Shown: positions 32,199-41,452 of the stretch, in pieces
Layout of the letters: each line of letters opens with the position of its first letter
Numbering within the stretch: the first letter of the stretch is position 1
NCBI RefSeq assembly: GCF_002018875.1
Contig: NZ_MVOL01000013.1
Span: 124,001 to 188,000 of the forward strand
Direction: 5' to 3'
Length of the DNA: 64,000 nt
From: Pseudomonas sp. MF4836
Lineage (GTDB): Bacteria > Pseudomonadota > Gammaproteobacteria > Pseudomonadales > Pseudomonadaceae
Program-made: the position numbers and the translations under genes
The notes under the pieces: generated by a model
What the model saw: the letters and a program-made list of their open reading frames with translations, nothing else
What the model was told of the DNA's origin: nothing
The model's database searches: none

Positions 32199-32885
32199 TT
32201 GGGCATAAGGGATTGGTACTGGAATCGCCAGGTCCGGCGGCATGGTTTCAAGTTTGGCACCGCTATTTCGACCATCGGCAAGCGAGCCACGCTCAAGCTG
32301 GAGGAAGGCGTACGCATGGGCCAGGTGGACATCGACGTTCGAGGCGAGCTGTCGATCGGTGCCCATACCTACATCAGGAGTGACAGTTGCCTGCAAATGG
32401 TGACCTCGATCGGGCGTTTCTGCTCGATCGGTGCCGGTGTGATCCTTGGCCAGGAGAAAAACAACCACCCTGCGGATTGGCTGAGCACCCACCCCTTCCA
32501 GTACACCGATACCGCCTGGCAATACGACGCGCACATCGACTTCGGCACCGTCGGCAATGACGTCTGGATCGGGCGCGACGCCATGGTTCTGGAGGGTGTC
32601 AACGTCGGCACCGGGGCGATCATCGCCACTCGCGCCCTGGTCACTCAGGATGTGCCCCCTTACGCTGTGGTGGCCGGGGTGCCGGCCAAGCTGATCCGCT
32701 ACCGCTATTCAGCGGAAATGATTGAGCGCCTGCTGGCTTCAAAGTGGTGGGAGCGGGACATGTCGCAACTCAAGGACCTGCCCCTCAACGACCCGGCTTC
32801 CTGCCTCGAGCAACTGCCACAGCTGGCGCCAGCCAACTACCGACAGATCCAGCTGACCTGCAAAGGGTGCAAAGTGCTGCGCTGA
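32199..32885 (+). CDS. Left-handed beta-helix acyltransferase (CatB-related)
   Basis: The protein has about 228 residues from a TTG at 32199, placed because GGAGG lies 5 bp upstream (32189-32193); the frame is open upstream to a GTG at 32133 but without a site. The core is hexapeptide-repeat beta helix: ISTIGKRATLKLEEGVRMG, RSDSCLQMVTSIGRFCSIGAGVILG, and the HPADWLSTHPF loop with a likely catalytic histidine. It closes with GVPAKLIRYRYSAEMIE, typical of sugar O-acetyltransferases. The substrate, perhaps a surface polysaccharide, is unknown. It lies between the G3E gene and a second acyltransferase, with slightly lower GC than the surroundings. Confidence 0.75.
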   Translation: MGIRDWYWNRQVRRHGFKFGTAISTIGKRATLKLEEGVRMGQVDIDVRGELSIGAHTYIRSDSCLQMVTSIGRFCSIGAGVILGQEKNNHPADWLSTHPFQYTDTAWQYDAHIDFGTVGNDVWIGRDAMVLEGVNVGTGAIIATRALVTQDVPPYAVVAGVPAKLIRYRYSAEMIERLLASKWWERDMSQLKDLPLNDPASCLEQLPQLAPANYRQIQLTCKGCKVLR

Positions 32886-32929
32886 TGGTGTTCAAATGAT
32901 CAATCCCGGAAACACATAGGACCGAACGC

Positions 32930-33481
32930 GTGACTCTTGACCAGTTGTTTGAGTATTGGCGGGTTGAAGTATCCAACAAGAAGAAAGTGGGCAGCCGGAC
33001 CGGCCTGATCTCCAACATTCTCCGGCGGGCCAGGAGAGACAATAAACTGCGCTTCCTGTTCTCTTTCCGGCTTGCCCAGTACCTGCATGGACGGGGTGGA
33101 TTCTGGGCCGCGCGTGCACGTCGGATGCAACAAAAGCTCAACCTCAAATACGGGGTCGATATTGATCTGGGCGCAGACATCGGCCCGGGGCTGCGCATTG
33201 CGCATCTGCCCGGAGTGGTGATTTCCGGCCATGCAAAAATCGGTCGGAATTTCTTTATCCGGCAAAATACGACGGTCGGGATCAAGACCCTCGGCCTCGA
33301 TCACTACAACCTGAGGATCGGTGACAACGTCAGCGTCGGGGCTAACAGCTGCATCATCGGTGACGAACTGGTGGTGGGGGATAACGCCACGATCGGCGCG
33401 ATGTCCCTGGTAAACAAAGACGTCCCCGCCAATTGCACCTTTTACAACGAGCGCAAGACCCAGGTCCGGCCTTCGCGGTAA
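32930..33481 (+). CDS. CysE/LbH-type serine acetyltransferase-like protein
   Basis: The 183-residue protein starts at a GTG (32930) with AGGA nearby. An N-terminal helical part (MTLDQLFEYWRVEV, LRFLFSFRLAQYL) precedes hexapeptide repeats GVDIDLGADIGPGLRIAHLPGVVIS and ISGHAKIGRNFFIRQNTTVG. The HLPG-VVI catalytic loop matches CysE-type enzymes, but the full CysE N-terminal domain is missing, so this is likely a polysaccharide acetyltransferase (colanic acid/WbbJ-like type). It is 44 bp after the previous acyltransferase, probably the same operon. Confidence 0.8.
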   Translation: MTLDQLFEYWRVEVSNKKKVGSRTGLISNILRRARRDNKLRFLFSFRLAQYLHGRGGFWAARARRMQQKLNLKYGVDIDLGADIGPGLRIAHLPGVVISGHAKIGRNFFIRQNTTVGIKTLGLDHYNLRIGDNVSVGANSCIIGDELVVGDNATIGAMSLVNKDVPANCTFYNERKTQVRPSR

Positions 33482-33586
33482 ATGCGTTGGCATCCTTTGA
33501 GGTGGGCAGGGGAGCGGGGTGCCGAGTGTTCCGCGAACTTCGCTGGAAGCACGTTTGAACGCTGGAAACGAACCTCCAGATACACG

Positions 33587-33611
33587 AAAGCCGCGCAATG
33601 CGCGGCTTTTT
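33587..33611. terminator. Rho-independent terminator between the acyltransferase genes and the tRNA
   Basis: AAAGCCGCG pairs with CGCGGCTTT around CAATG, with T residues on the plus strand and A residues at the other end. It can end the acyltransferase transcript and, from the opposite side, the tRNA transcript. Confidence 0.88.
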
Positions 33612-33614
33612 ATT

Positions 33615-33691
33615 TGGTGGGCCCACACGGACTTGAACCGTGGACCAAAGGATTATGAGTCCTCTGCTCTAACCAACTGAGCTATAGGCCC
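33615..33691 (-). tRNA. tRNA with CAT anticodon, probably tRNA-Ile2 (lysidine type)
   Basis: The 77-base tRNA begins GGGCCTATAGCTCAGTTGG and ends with encoded CCA. All arms fold: acceptor GGGCCTA/TGGGCCC, anticodon loop CTCATAA, T arm CACGG-TTCAAGT-CCGTG. CAT can be Met or Ile2. The acceptor has C4-G69 and C5-G68, the pairs read by TilS, and GACTCATAATC plus TTGGTC match E. coli ileX better than elongator tRNA-Met. The 3' end faces the accessory region at its left. Confidence 0.8.
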
Positions 33692-33706
33692 TCAGTAGGC
33701 GGCGGA

Positions 33707-36700
33707 TTATAACGACGGATTCTCGGCTGTGCTATCCGAAAAATCGGAAACGCCCATCTGCAGAAAAGTCGCGGCGAACTCATCGGCGCACAGCGGCAGG
33801 CTGACGATGTAGCCCTGGATCTGCTCGCAGCCTTCGGCGCCGAGAAATGCCTGTTGCTCATGGCTTTCGACGCCTTCGGCGATCACCGTGAATTGCATGC
33901 TGCGGCCCAGGGCGATGATGGCACGCACGATCGCTACGTCATGAGGGTCGTCCGGCAAGCCGCGGACAAACGACTGGTCGATTTTCAGGAAGTCCAGGGG
34001 CAGGCGCTTGAGGTAGCTGAGTGAGGAATAACCAGTGCCGAAGTCGTCGATCGCCAACTGGACCCCCAGGTGCTTGAGTTGATGCAGCACCTCCAGCGCC
34101 TCTTCGGTCTGGCTCATGATGAAGTTCTCGGTGATCTCCAGCTGCAGGAAGCCTGGCCGCAGGTGGTTGTCCTTGAGCAGTTGTTCGATGCGTCCCAGCA
34201 GGTTGGGCTGGCGCAGCTGGGCGCCGGCCAGGTTCACCGAGAGCGGGCCGAAGGGCGCATAGCGTTCGTTCCAGGCAGACATCTGCTGGCAGGCCTGCTC
34301 CAGCACCCAATCGCCGATCTGCAGGATCATGCCGTTTTCTTCGGCCAGCGGGATGAAGTCCTCCGGAGGCACATCGCCAAACGTCGGGTGCCGCCAGCGG
34401 ATTAACGCCTCGGCGCCGACCAGTTCCTGATCGATAAGGCTGATCTTGGGCTGGTAGTAGAGAGACAGTTCGTTGCGCTCGATGGCGCGGCGCAGTTCGT
34501 GTTCCAGGGCGACCCGCTCGCTGGCCTGGGCGGTCAGGTCGCGGGTGTACCTTTCCACCCGGTTCCGGCCTTTGGCCTTGGAACGATACATCGCCGCGTC
34601 GGCGTTCTTGATCAATGTGGCAACGTCGGTGCCGTCTTTGGGGTAGAGGCTGGTGCCGATGCTGGCGCTGATGAAGAACTCATGTTCCCCGGCCTGGAAG
34701 GGCGCGCTGAAGCAGTTCAGGAGTTTGCCGGCAATGTGGTCGGCATCGCTGGCTTGCTGCAGCCCGGGCAGCAGAATGATGAACTCGTCGCCCCCCAGGC
34801 GCGCCACGGTATCGATGTCGCGCAACTGCTCCTTGAGGCGTACGGCAATGCCCTTGAGCAAAAGATCGCCGACCGGATGGCCGAGGCTGTCGTTGATGTG
34901 CTTGAAACGGTCGAGGTCGAGAAACAGCACCGCGCCCTGGCTGCCGTTTTCCTGCTGGCCGTTGAGCGCGGTCAGCAAGCGGCTCTCGAACAGGGTGCGG
35001 TTCGGCAGGCCGGTCAGCGGGTCATGGTGGGCTTGGTAATCGAGCCGTGCCTGGGCGTGCTTGAGGCTCGAGATGTCGGCGAACACCGCGACGAAATGGG
35101 TAATCGATTGCTCCTTGTTGCGCACGGCACTGATGGTCAGCCAGCTGGGGTACAGCTCGCCGTTCTTGCGCCGGTTGGAGATCTCGCCCTGCCAGTGTCC
35201 TTCTGCCGTCAACTGGTACCACATGGCGGCGTAGAAGGCGCTGTCGTGCAGGCCGGACGCCAGCAGGCGCGGCGTGTGGCCGAGGGCTTCGGCTTCGCTG
35301 TAGCCGGTGATCTCGGTGAATGCCCGATTGACCGCGCTGATGTGTTGCTGGGTGTCGGTGATCAGCACTCCTTCGGCGGTGCTCTCGAAGACGGTGGCGG
35401 CTTGCTGGAGCTTTTCCTGCATCACGTGGCGTTCGGTGATATCGCGGGCGATGGTCAGCATGCAGTCTTCGTTGCCGATGGGCAGGGGGCGGCTGGACAG
35501 CTCGCACAAACGGATCTGACCGTCGTTGCGCCGGATATGGCAGCTGAAATCCCGCACGTAGCCATCGCGGTTCAGCAGGTCGAGCATGTGTTTGCGCTCG
35601 TTGAGGTTGACCCAGATGCCCAGGTCCAGGGTCGAGCGATCCAGGGACATGGCGCTATTGAATCCGGTAATGCGGCTGAAGCCTTCGTTGACCTCGATCA
35701 GCAGCCCATCGCGCTGGCGGCTCAACAGCAAGCCGTCAGGCGAGGCGTGGAAGGCCTTGGCGAACTTCTCCTCGGAGGTCTGCAGCAACTGCTGGGTCTC
35801 CTTGAGCCGACTGATATCGCGCACCACCACCACCAGCGCCGGGGTGGTGTCGAGGTCGAAGGGTTCGGCGGAAATCAGGCCGGTGAACAACTGGCCGTTG
35901 TGTCGGCGAAAGGGCATCTCCAGGTTGCGGATACTCCCGGCTTGCAGGCGCAGCAGCAGGCCCGGCCCGACGCCCTGGATCCCCCAGATATTGAGGTTGG
36001 AGGCGGTCTGGCCGAGCACCTGTTCGGCCCGCAAGCCGATCTGTTCCTCAAAGGCCTTGTTGACCTCCAGCAGGCAGCCGTCCGACAGTCGCGCGATAAC
36101 CAGGATGTCCGGGCATTGCTGGAACACCGAGGCGAACTTCTGCTCGGACAGGCGCAAGGCTTCCTCGGTGTGCTTGGCTTCGCTGATATCGATCATCAGT
36201 CCGCGCATCACCGGTTCGTGGCCATGTTCGATCAGACTGACAATGTCCCGTACCCACAGGCATCGGCCATCGGCGGTGATGACCCGGTAGTCGAGGCTGT
36301 GATCACGCCCGGCGAGCACTTCGTGGTCGCAGAAGGTCTGGGCGCGGGTCAGGTCGGCGGGGTGGATGATGTTGCGCCAGAACCCCGGAATCAGCCAATG
36401 GGACAGCGGGTAGCCCAACAGCGCCTCGGCGTGGGGCGAAACGTAGCTGTAGGTGTAGTCGCTGATCCGCGCTTCCCAGGCAATGGCCGACAGGCTCTCC
36501 ACCAGGCCGCGGTAGTGGTACTCGCTGCTGCGCAGTTGCTGCTCGAGGGCCACGCGCCGGGAGATTTCCGAACTCAGACGGCGGTTGATGCGGATCACCA
36601 CCGCCAGTACCGCGAACAGCAACAGCACTGTGGGCAGGCCGTAGACCAGCAGGTCTGACCAGAACGAACGGTGATCCAGCACATTGCCCACCCAGTGTTC

Positions 36701-37450
36701 CTGGATCACGCTGATTTCCGCAGGGGTGAGGTCGGCCAGGACCTTGTCGAGAATGCCGATCAGGATCTTTTCATCCCGTGGCGCGCCCATCGCCAGTTGA
36801 TAGCGGTAGGGGGTTTCTCCGCTGACATACAGCCCATCCAGCTTGAGTTGTCGCAGGCTCCAGATGCTCGAGGCGAGGTCGCTGACTACCGCGTCGACCT
36901 GATCTGTCGCGAGGGCCTGCAGGGCCGAGCTGACATTGGGCAAGGCCACCAGGTTCAGGTCCGGATGGTGGGTGCGCAGCAGTTCATGGGGGGCATAATT
37001 TTCCACCACCGCGATCTTCAGGCCGTAGAGCTCCCTGAGGTTGTGGGGCTGGGCGCCACCCTCATGGGCGAGGATCACGATGGGAAAGTCGAGGTAAGGC
37101 CGGGTAAAGGCCAGGTAAGTCTGGCGTTCCGGGGTCGACATGATCCCCGGCAGCAGGTCCAGCTTGCCCTGTTTCGCCTGCTCGAGAACGGCGGTCCAGC
37201 TGACCGGTTCGATCGGGTTGAGTTTTATCTCCAGGCGGCGCTGGATCAGGCTGATGTAGTCAGCGGCCAGGCCCTGGTAACGCCCGTCCTCGTCGCGATA
37301 CTCAAACGGCGGCCAGGACGCATCGACGCCCAGGCGCAATGTGGGGTGGGCCGCCAGCCAGTCACGCTCTTCATCGGTGAGAGTCAACGCGCCAGCCGTA
37401 GCGGTCCAGGCGAGCAGCGACAGCAGAAGCACGGCCGGCAGTCTGGGCAT
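33707..37450 (-). CDS. rmcA: RmcA-type sensor c-di-GMP phosphodiesterase (SBP-PAS-GGDEF-EAL)
   Basis: The protein has 1247 residues. In order: signal peptide (about 1-22), SBP_bac_3 domain (35-255; LRLGVDASWPPFEYRDEDG), transmembrane helix (LLVYGLPTVLLLFAVLAVVI), four PAS domains (about 310-800), GGDEF (RLGGDEFIILLP) and EAL (GAEALIRWRHP, DDFGTGYSSLSYLKRLPLD). The GGDEF motif is intact and an RxxD inhibitory site (RDID) lies five residues upstream. Size, domain order and place before rpoD match P. aeruginosa PA0575, RmcA, which lowers c-di-GMP in response to redox state and phenazines and whose periplasmic domain binds arginine. It appears monocistronic. Confidence 0.92.
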   Translation of the reverse strand: MPRLPAVLLLSLLAWTATAGALTLTDEERDWLAAHPTLRLGVDASWPPFEYRDEDGRYQGLAADYISLIQRRLEIKLNPIEPVSWTAVLEQAKQGKLDLLPGIMSTPERQTYLAFTRPYLDFPIVILAHEGGAQPHNLRELYGLKIAVVENYAPHELLRTHHPDLNLVALPNVSSALQALATDQVDAVVSDLASSIWSLRQLKLDGLYVSGETPYRYQLAMGAPRDEKILIGILDKVLADLTPAEISVIQEHWVGNVLDHRSFWSDLLVYGLPTVLLLFAVLAVVIRINRRLSSEISRRVALEQQLRSSEYHYRGLVESLSAIAWEARISDYTYSYVSPHAEALLGYPLSHWLIPGFWRNIIHPADLTRAQTFCDHEVLAGRDHSLDYRVITADGRCLWVRDIVSLIEHGHEPVMRGLMIDISEAKHTEEALRLSEQKFASVFQQCPDILVIARLSDGCLLEVNKAFEEQIGLRAEQVLGQTASNLNIWGIQGVGPGLLLRLQAGSIRNLEMPFRRHNGQLFTGLISAEPFDLDTTPALVVVVRDISRLKETQQLLQTSEEKFAKAFHASPDGLLLSRQRDGLLIEVNEGFSRITGFNSAMSLDRSTLDLGIWVNLNERKHMLDLLNRDGYVRDFSCHIRRNDGQIRLCELSSRPLPIGNEDCMLTIARDITERHVMQEKLQQAATVFESTAEGVLITDTQQHISAVNRAFTEITGYSEAEALGHTPRLLASGLHDSAFYAAMWYQLTAEGHWQGEISNRRKNGELYPSWLTISAVRNKEQSITHFVAVFADISSLKHAQARLDYQAHHDPLTGLPNRTLFESRLLTALNGQQENGSQGAVLFLDLDRFKHINDSLGHPVGDLLLKGIAVRLKEQLRDIDTVARLGGDEFIILLPGLQQASDADHIAGKLLNCFSAPFQAGEHEFFISASIGTSLYPKDGTDVATLIKNADAAMYRSKAKGRNRVERYTRDLTAQASERVALEHELRRAIERNELSLYYQPKISLIDQELVGAEALIRWRHPTFGDVPPEDFIPLAEENGMILQIGDWVLEQACQQMSAWNERYAPFGPLSVNLAGAQLRQPNLLGRIEQLLKDNHLRPGFLQLEITENFIMSQTEEALEVLHQLKHLGVQLAIDDFGTGYSSLSYLKRLPLDFLKIDQSFVRGLPDDPHDVAIVRAIIALGRSMQFTVIAEGVESHEQQAFLGAEGCEQIQGYIVSLPLCADEFAATFLQMGVSDFSDSTAENPSL

Positions 37451-37538
37451 AACCGTCTCGTTATGGCACGGGGAATGTGTCGAGTGTAGACGGCAACGCG
37501 AGGCGGGGAGGGGGAGGGAAATTTAATCTGCGTAAAGC

Positions 37539-37565
37539 AAAACCCCCAGCAGGGCTGGGGGTTTT
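37539..37565. terminator. Terminator after rpoD
   Basis: AAAACCCCCAGC pairs with GCTGGGGGTTTT around AGG, 5 bp beyond the rpoD stop. Both strands carry T-rich ends, so it works as the end of the rpoD transcript. Confidence 0.92.
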
Positions 37566-37569
37566 GGTA

Positions 37570-39417
37570 TCACTCGTCGAGGAAGGAGCGCAGGTGCTCG
37601 CTTCTCGTCGGGTGGCGCAGCTTGCGCAGCGCCTTGGCTTCGATCTGACGAATCCGCTCACGGGTAACGTCGAACTGTTTACCAACTTCCTCGAGGGTGT
37701 GGTCGGTATTCATGTCGATGCCGAAGCGCATGCGCAGGACCTTGGCTTCACGGGCAGTGAGGCCGGAGAGTACTTCGCGAGTCGCTTCTTTCAGGCTCTC
37801 AACAGTGGCGACATCGATTGGCGACTGCATGGTCGAGTCTTCGATGAAGTCACCCAGATGGGAGTCTTCGTCATCACCGATCGGGGTTTCCATGGAGATC
37901 GGCTCTTTAGCGATCTTCAATACCTTGCGGATCTTGTCCTCAGGCATTTCCATGCGTTCGCCCAGCTCTTCCGGGGTCGGTTCACGACCCATTTCCTGCA
38001 GCATCTGCCGGGAAATACGGTTGAGCTTGTTGATGGTCTCGATCATGTGCACCGGAATACGGATGGTGCGGGCCTGGTCGGCGATCGAGCGAGTGATCGC
38101 CTGACGGATCCACCAGGTGGCATAAGTCGAGAACTTGTAGCCGCGACGGTATTCGAACTTGTCCACAGCCTTCATCAAGCCGATGTTGCCTTCCTGGATC
38201 AGATCGAGGAATTGCAGGCCACGGTTGGTGTACTTCTTGGCGATGGAGATCACCAGACGCAAGTTCGCTTCAACCATCTCTTTCTTCGCGCGGCGGGCCT
38301 TGGCCTCACCGATCGACATGCGACGGTTGATGTCCTTGATCTCGGCAATCGTCAGACCGGTTTCGGTCTCAAGCGCAGTCAGCTTCTGCTGGCAGCGAAT
38401 GATATCGGGCTGCAGGCGACCAATGGCTTCGGCGTATTTGCTTTTGCCTTTGGCCAGCGCGTCGGTCCAGCTTTCATCAACTTCGTTGCCTGGGAACTGG
38501 CGCAGGAAGTCGGCACGCGGCATGCGTGCATCACGAACGCACAGTTGCATGATCGCGCGCTCTTGTTGACGCAGACGATCCAGAGCACTGCGAACACGCT
38601 CGACCAGGCCTTCGAATTGCTTCGGAACCAGTTTGATCGGCATGAACAGCTCAGCCAGGGCCAACATCTCGGCAATTGCCTGCTTGTTTGCGCGGCCGTG
38701 CTTTTTCAGCGCCTTGCGGGTGATTTCCATCTGGTCGGCCACGGCGCCAAAGCGCTGTGCAGCGATGACCGGATCAGGACCGCTTTCGGTTTCTTCTTCG
38801 TCGTCACTGGCTTCGGCGTCCTCTTCTTCGGTGTCATCGTCCGCTTTCGCGGCCTTGGCATCGACAGGCGGTGGCACTTCTGCAGCAGGCGGCGCGATGC
38901 CGTCGTCCGGGTCGATATAACCACTGAGGACGTCGGACAGGCGGCCACCTTCGGTGGTGACGCGAGTGTACTCGGAGAGAATGTGATCAACCGTGCCAGG
39001 GAAGTGCGCAATCGCGCCCATCACTTCACGGATACCCTCTTCGATACGCTTGGCGATTTCAATTTCGCCTTCACGTGTGAGCAGCTCTACCGTACCCATT
39101 TCACGCATATACATGCGCACAGGGTCAGTAGTGCGACCAATGTCGGTCTCAACCGCTGCCAACGCGGCAGCAGCTTCTTCAGCTGCGGCTTCGTCGGTAT
39201 CGGCGTCGGCCAACATAAGGGCGTCCGCATCCGGAGCACTCTCGTGTACGGGGATCCCCATGTCATTGATCATGCGGATGATGTCTTCCACCTGCTCTGG
39301 ATCTGAAATATCCTCAGGCAGGTGGTCGTTGACCTCTGCGTAAGTCAGATACTTCTGCTCACGACCCAGGGTGATCAACTCTTTGATACGAGACTGCTGT
39401 TGCGCTTTTCCGGACAT
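37570..39417 (-). CDS. rpoD: RNA polymerase primary sigma factor RpoD (sigma-70)
   Basis: The 615-residue factor shows region 1.2 (DPVRMYMREMGTVELL), acidic nonconserved region, region 2 (EGNIGLMKAVDKFEYRRG, KFSTYATWWIRQAI), region 3, and region 4 (HTLEEVGKQFDVTRERIRQIE). It starts MSGKAQQQSRIKEL. It directs housekeeping transcription. Length matches Pseudomonas RpoD (about 615). It lies 67 bp after dnaG, as in the conserved rpsU-dnaG-rpoD macromolecular synthesis cluster. Confidence 0.99.
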   Translation of the reverse strand: MSGKAQQQSRIKELITLGREQKYLTYAEVNDHLPEDISDPEQVEDIIRMINDMGIPVHESAPDADALMLADADTDEAAAEEAAAALAAVETDIGRTTDPVRMYMREMGTVELLTREGEIEIAKRIEEGIREVMGAIAHFPGTVDHILSEYTRVTTEGGRLSDVLSGYIDPDDGIAPPAAEVPPPVDAKAAKADDDTEEEDAEASDDEEETESGPDPVIAAQRFGAVADQMEITRKALKKHGRANKQAIAEMLALAELFMPIKLVPKQFEGLVERVRSALDRLRQQERAIMQLCVRDARMPRADFLRQFPGNEVDESWTDALAKGKSKYAEAIGRLQPDIIRCQQKLTALETETGLTIAEIKDINRRMSIGEAKARRAKKEMVEANLRLVISIAKKYTNRGLQFLDLIQEGNIGLMKAVDKFEYRRGYKFSTYATWWIRQAITRSIADQARTIRIPVHMIETINKLNRISRQMLQEMGREPTPEELGERMEMPEDKIRKVLKIAKEPISMETPIGDDEDSHLGDFIEDSTMQSPIDVATVESLKEATREVLSGLTAREAKVLRMRFGIDMNTDHTLEEVGKQFDVTRERIRQIEAKALRKLRHPTRSEHLRSFLDE

Positions 39418-39484
39418 AACACCCTATCCACTGAAGGTCTTGGCGGGCAAAAAACAAGCCGAGGATTATACCTGAGCTATGACC

Positions 39485-41452
39485 TCACGCGCCAGTTGAG
39501 GTCGGGCTTGATGCGGGAACATTGCGTCTTAAAAGCTCAAGTAGTTGGACTTTCTCCTCGCCACTCAAGTCACTTTGACGCGATTTCCTTAGAAGTTGCT
39601 CTAAAACACGTTCGCGTTGACGCACCGATAAACTGTTAATGGTGTCGAAAAACTGTTGTTCAAGGTTATCGCCGTCAATCAACCACTCCTTTTCTGCCAG
39701 CGCCTTGAGCAGGCGACCCTGTTCGGTGCCGTGCCAGCGCGCCATGAGTTGATGTATAGAGCGTAGCTTAGGATTTTTCTGTACGGCTTCGATCAACGCC
39801 ACCAGCAACTGAGTGTTGGTGTTGTTGTCATCGGCAAAATGTCCGGCATCTTCAACTTTTTCCGCCAGTTGCGGGTGGTGCAGCAGCGTACGCAGGGCGG
39901 AAAGGGTCGGCGGCTCGACTGCGGCCGGGATGCGCGGGCCGCGAGGCTGGTCGCGATCGCCATGGCGTTTGCCCTTGGCATTCTTGTCCCAGGGCTTGTT
40001 TTCCCACTTCTTGCCGCCGCCACTCTTCTTCGGCGTCCACTCCTGCTGGGGCGCATAGGCCTCCTGCGGTTCGTGGTAATCGGCGTAATCGGGCATGGCG
40101 TCGTAATTGATGCCGGCGTCATAGGCAGGCGGCGCTTCTTGCGGCGCGCTATGTACCAATTGGCTCATGGCCTCGTTGTTGAGGCCGGTGATTTCGCTGA
40201 GGCGTTGGCGCATCAGGGTGCGCAGGTTGGCCCCGGGAACCTTGTCGATCAACGGTGACGCCAGGGTGGCCATATGGGCCTTGCCTTCAAGCGAGCGCGG
40301 ATCGGCTTCATCGATCAGCTGCTGGAAGAAATAATCGGCCAGCGGCTGGGCGTGCTGATTGATGCGGGCGCGGAAGGCGTCAGTGCCCTCGGAGCGCACC
40401 AGGGTGTCGGGATCCTCGCCTTCGGGCAGGAACAGGAAGCGGGCGCGACGCCCATCCTGCAGACACGGCAGCGCCGCTTCGAGTGCGCGCCAGGCGGCCT
40501 TGCGCCCGGCCTGGTCGCCGTCGAAGCAGAACAGAACACTCGGCACCACGCGAAACAGACGCTTGAGGTGTTCTTCGCTGGTGGCGGTGCCCAGGGTGGC
40601 AACGGCATTGCGCAACCCCTGCTGGGCCAGTGCAATCACGTCCATATAGCCCTCGACCACAATGATTTCGTCGAGGTTGCGGTTGTTCTTGCGGGCTTCG
40701 AACAGGCCGTAGAGTTCCTGGCCCTTGTGGAAGACCGGGGTTTCCGGCGAGTTCAGGTACTTCGGTTTGTCATCGCCCAGCACTCGGCCGCCGAAGGCGA
40801 TGATCCGGCCACGGCTGTCGCGGATCGGAAACATTACCCGGTCGCGGAAGCGGTCATAGCGCTTGCCGGTTTCAGCGTTTTCGATCAGCAGCCCCGCATC
40901 GATCATGGCCTTCTGCTGCAAGGTGTCGCTGCTCAGGTGCTTGAACAGGTTGTCCCAGCCGGGCGGGGCGAAACCAAGGCCAAAATCGCGGGCGATCTCG
41001 CCGGTCAGGCCGCGGCCTTTCAGGTAGTCGACGGCAGCCTTGCGCGCGGGGTGGCTCTTGAGTGCCTGGCGATAAAAATCAGCGGCTGCGGTGAGCAGCG
41101 GGTACAGCGGCGAGTCAGTCGGTTGCCGCGGTTTGTGCGGCCGACCGCTTTCCTCGCGGGGGATTTCCATGCCGGCGGCTTTGGCCAGTTCTTCGACAGC
41201 CTGGGGAAAGTCCAGGTTGTCGTGGTCCATGATGAAGCCGAGGGCATTGCCGCCGGCGCCGCAGCCGAAGCAGTAGTAGAACTGCTTGTCGGGGCTGACG
41301 CTGAAGGACGGGGTTTTTTCTTTGTGGAACGGGCAGCAGGCCGTGTAATTCTTGCCTGCTTTTTTCATTTGCACGCGCGAGCTGACAACATCGACGATGT
41401 CGGTGCGGTTCAGAAGGTCGTCAATAAAGCTCTGGGGAATTAGCCCGGCCAT
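39485..41452 (-). CDS. dnaG: DNA primase DnaG
   Basis: The 655-residue enzyme makes RNA primers for replication. The N-terminal CHC2 zinc site is CCPFHKEKTPSF...YYCFGCGAGG (about 39-67). The TOPRIM region shows VVEGYMDVIALAQQG and FCFDGDQAGRKAAWRALE with catalytic acidic residues. A proline/lysine-rich linker (about 455-510) precedes the DnaB-binding C-terminal domain. It lies 487 bp after rpsU; the gap holds a hairpin near rpsU and no gene. Confidence 0.98.
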   Translation of the reverse strand: MAGLIPQSFIDDLLNRTDIVDVVSSRVQMKKAGKNYTACCPFHKEKTPSFSVSPDKQFYYCFGCGAGGNALGFIMDHDNLDFPQAVEELAKAAGMEIPREESGRPHKPRQPTDSPLYPLLTAAADFYRQALKSHPARKAAVDYLKGRGLTGEIARDFGLGFAPPGWDNLFKHLSSDTLQQKAMIDAGLLIENAETGKRYDRFRDRVMFPIRDSRGRIIAFGGRVLGDDKPKYLNSPETPVFHKGQELYGLFEARKNNRNLDEIIVVEGYMDVIALAQQGLRNAVATLGTATSEEHLKRLFRVVPSVLFCFDGDQAGRKAAWRALEAALPCLQDGRRARFLFLPEGEDPDTLVRSEGTDAFRARINQHAQPLADYFFQQLIDEADPRSLEGKAHMATLASPLIDKVPGANLRTLMRQRLSEITGLNNEAMSQLVHSAPQEAPPAYDAGINYDAMPDYADYHEPQEAYAPQQEWTPKKSGGGKKWENKPWDKNAKGKRHGDRDQPRGPRIPAAVEPPTLSALRTLLHHPQLAEKVEDAGHFADDNNTNTQLLVALIEAVQKNPKLRSIHQLMARWHGTEQGRLLKALAEKEWLIDGDNLEQQFFDTINSLSVRQRERVLEQLLRKSRQSDLSGEEKVQLLELLRRNVPASSPTSTGA

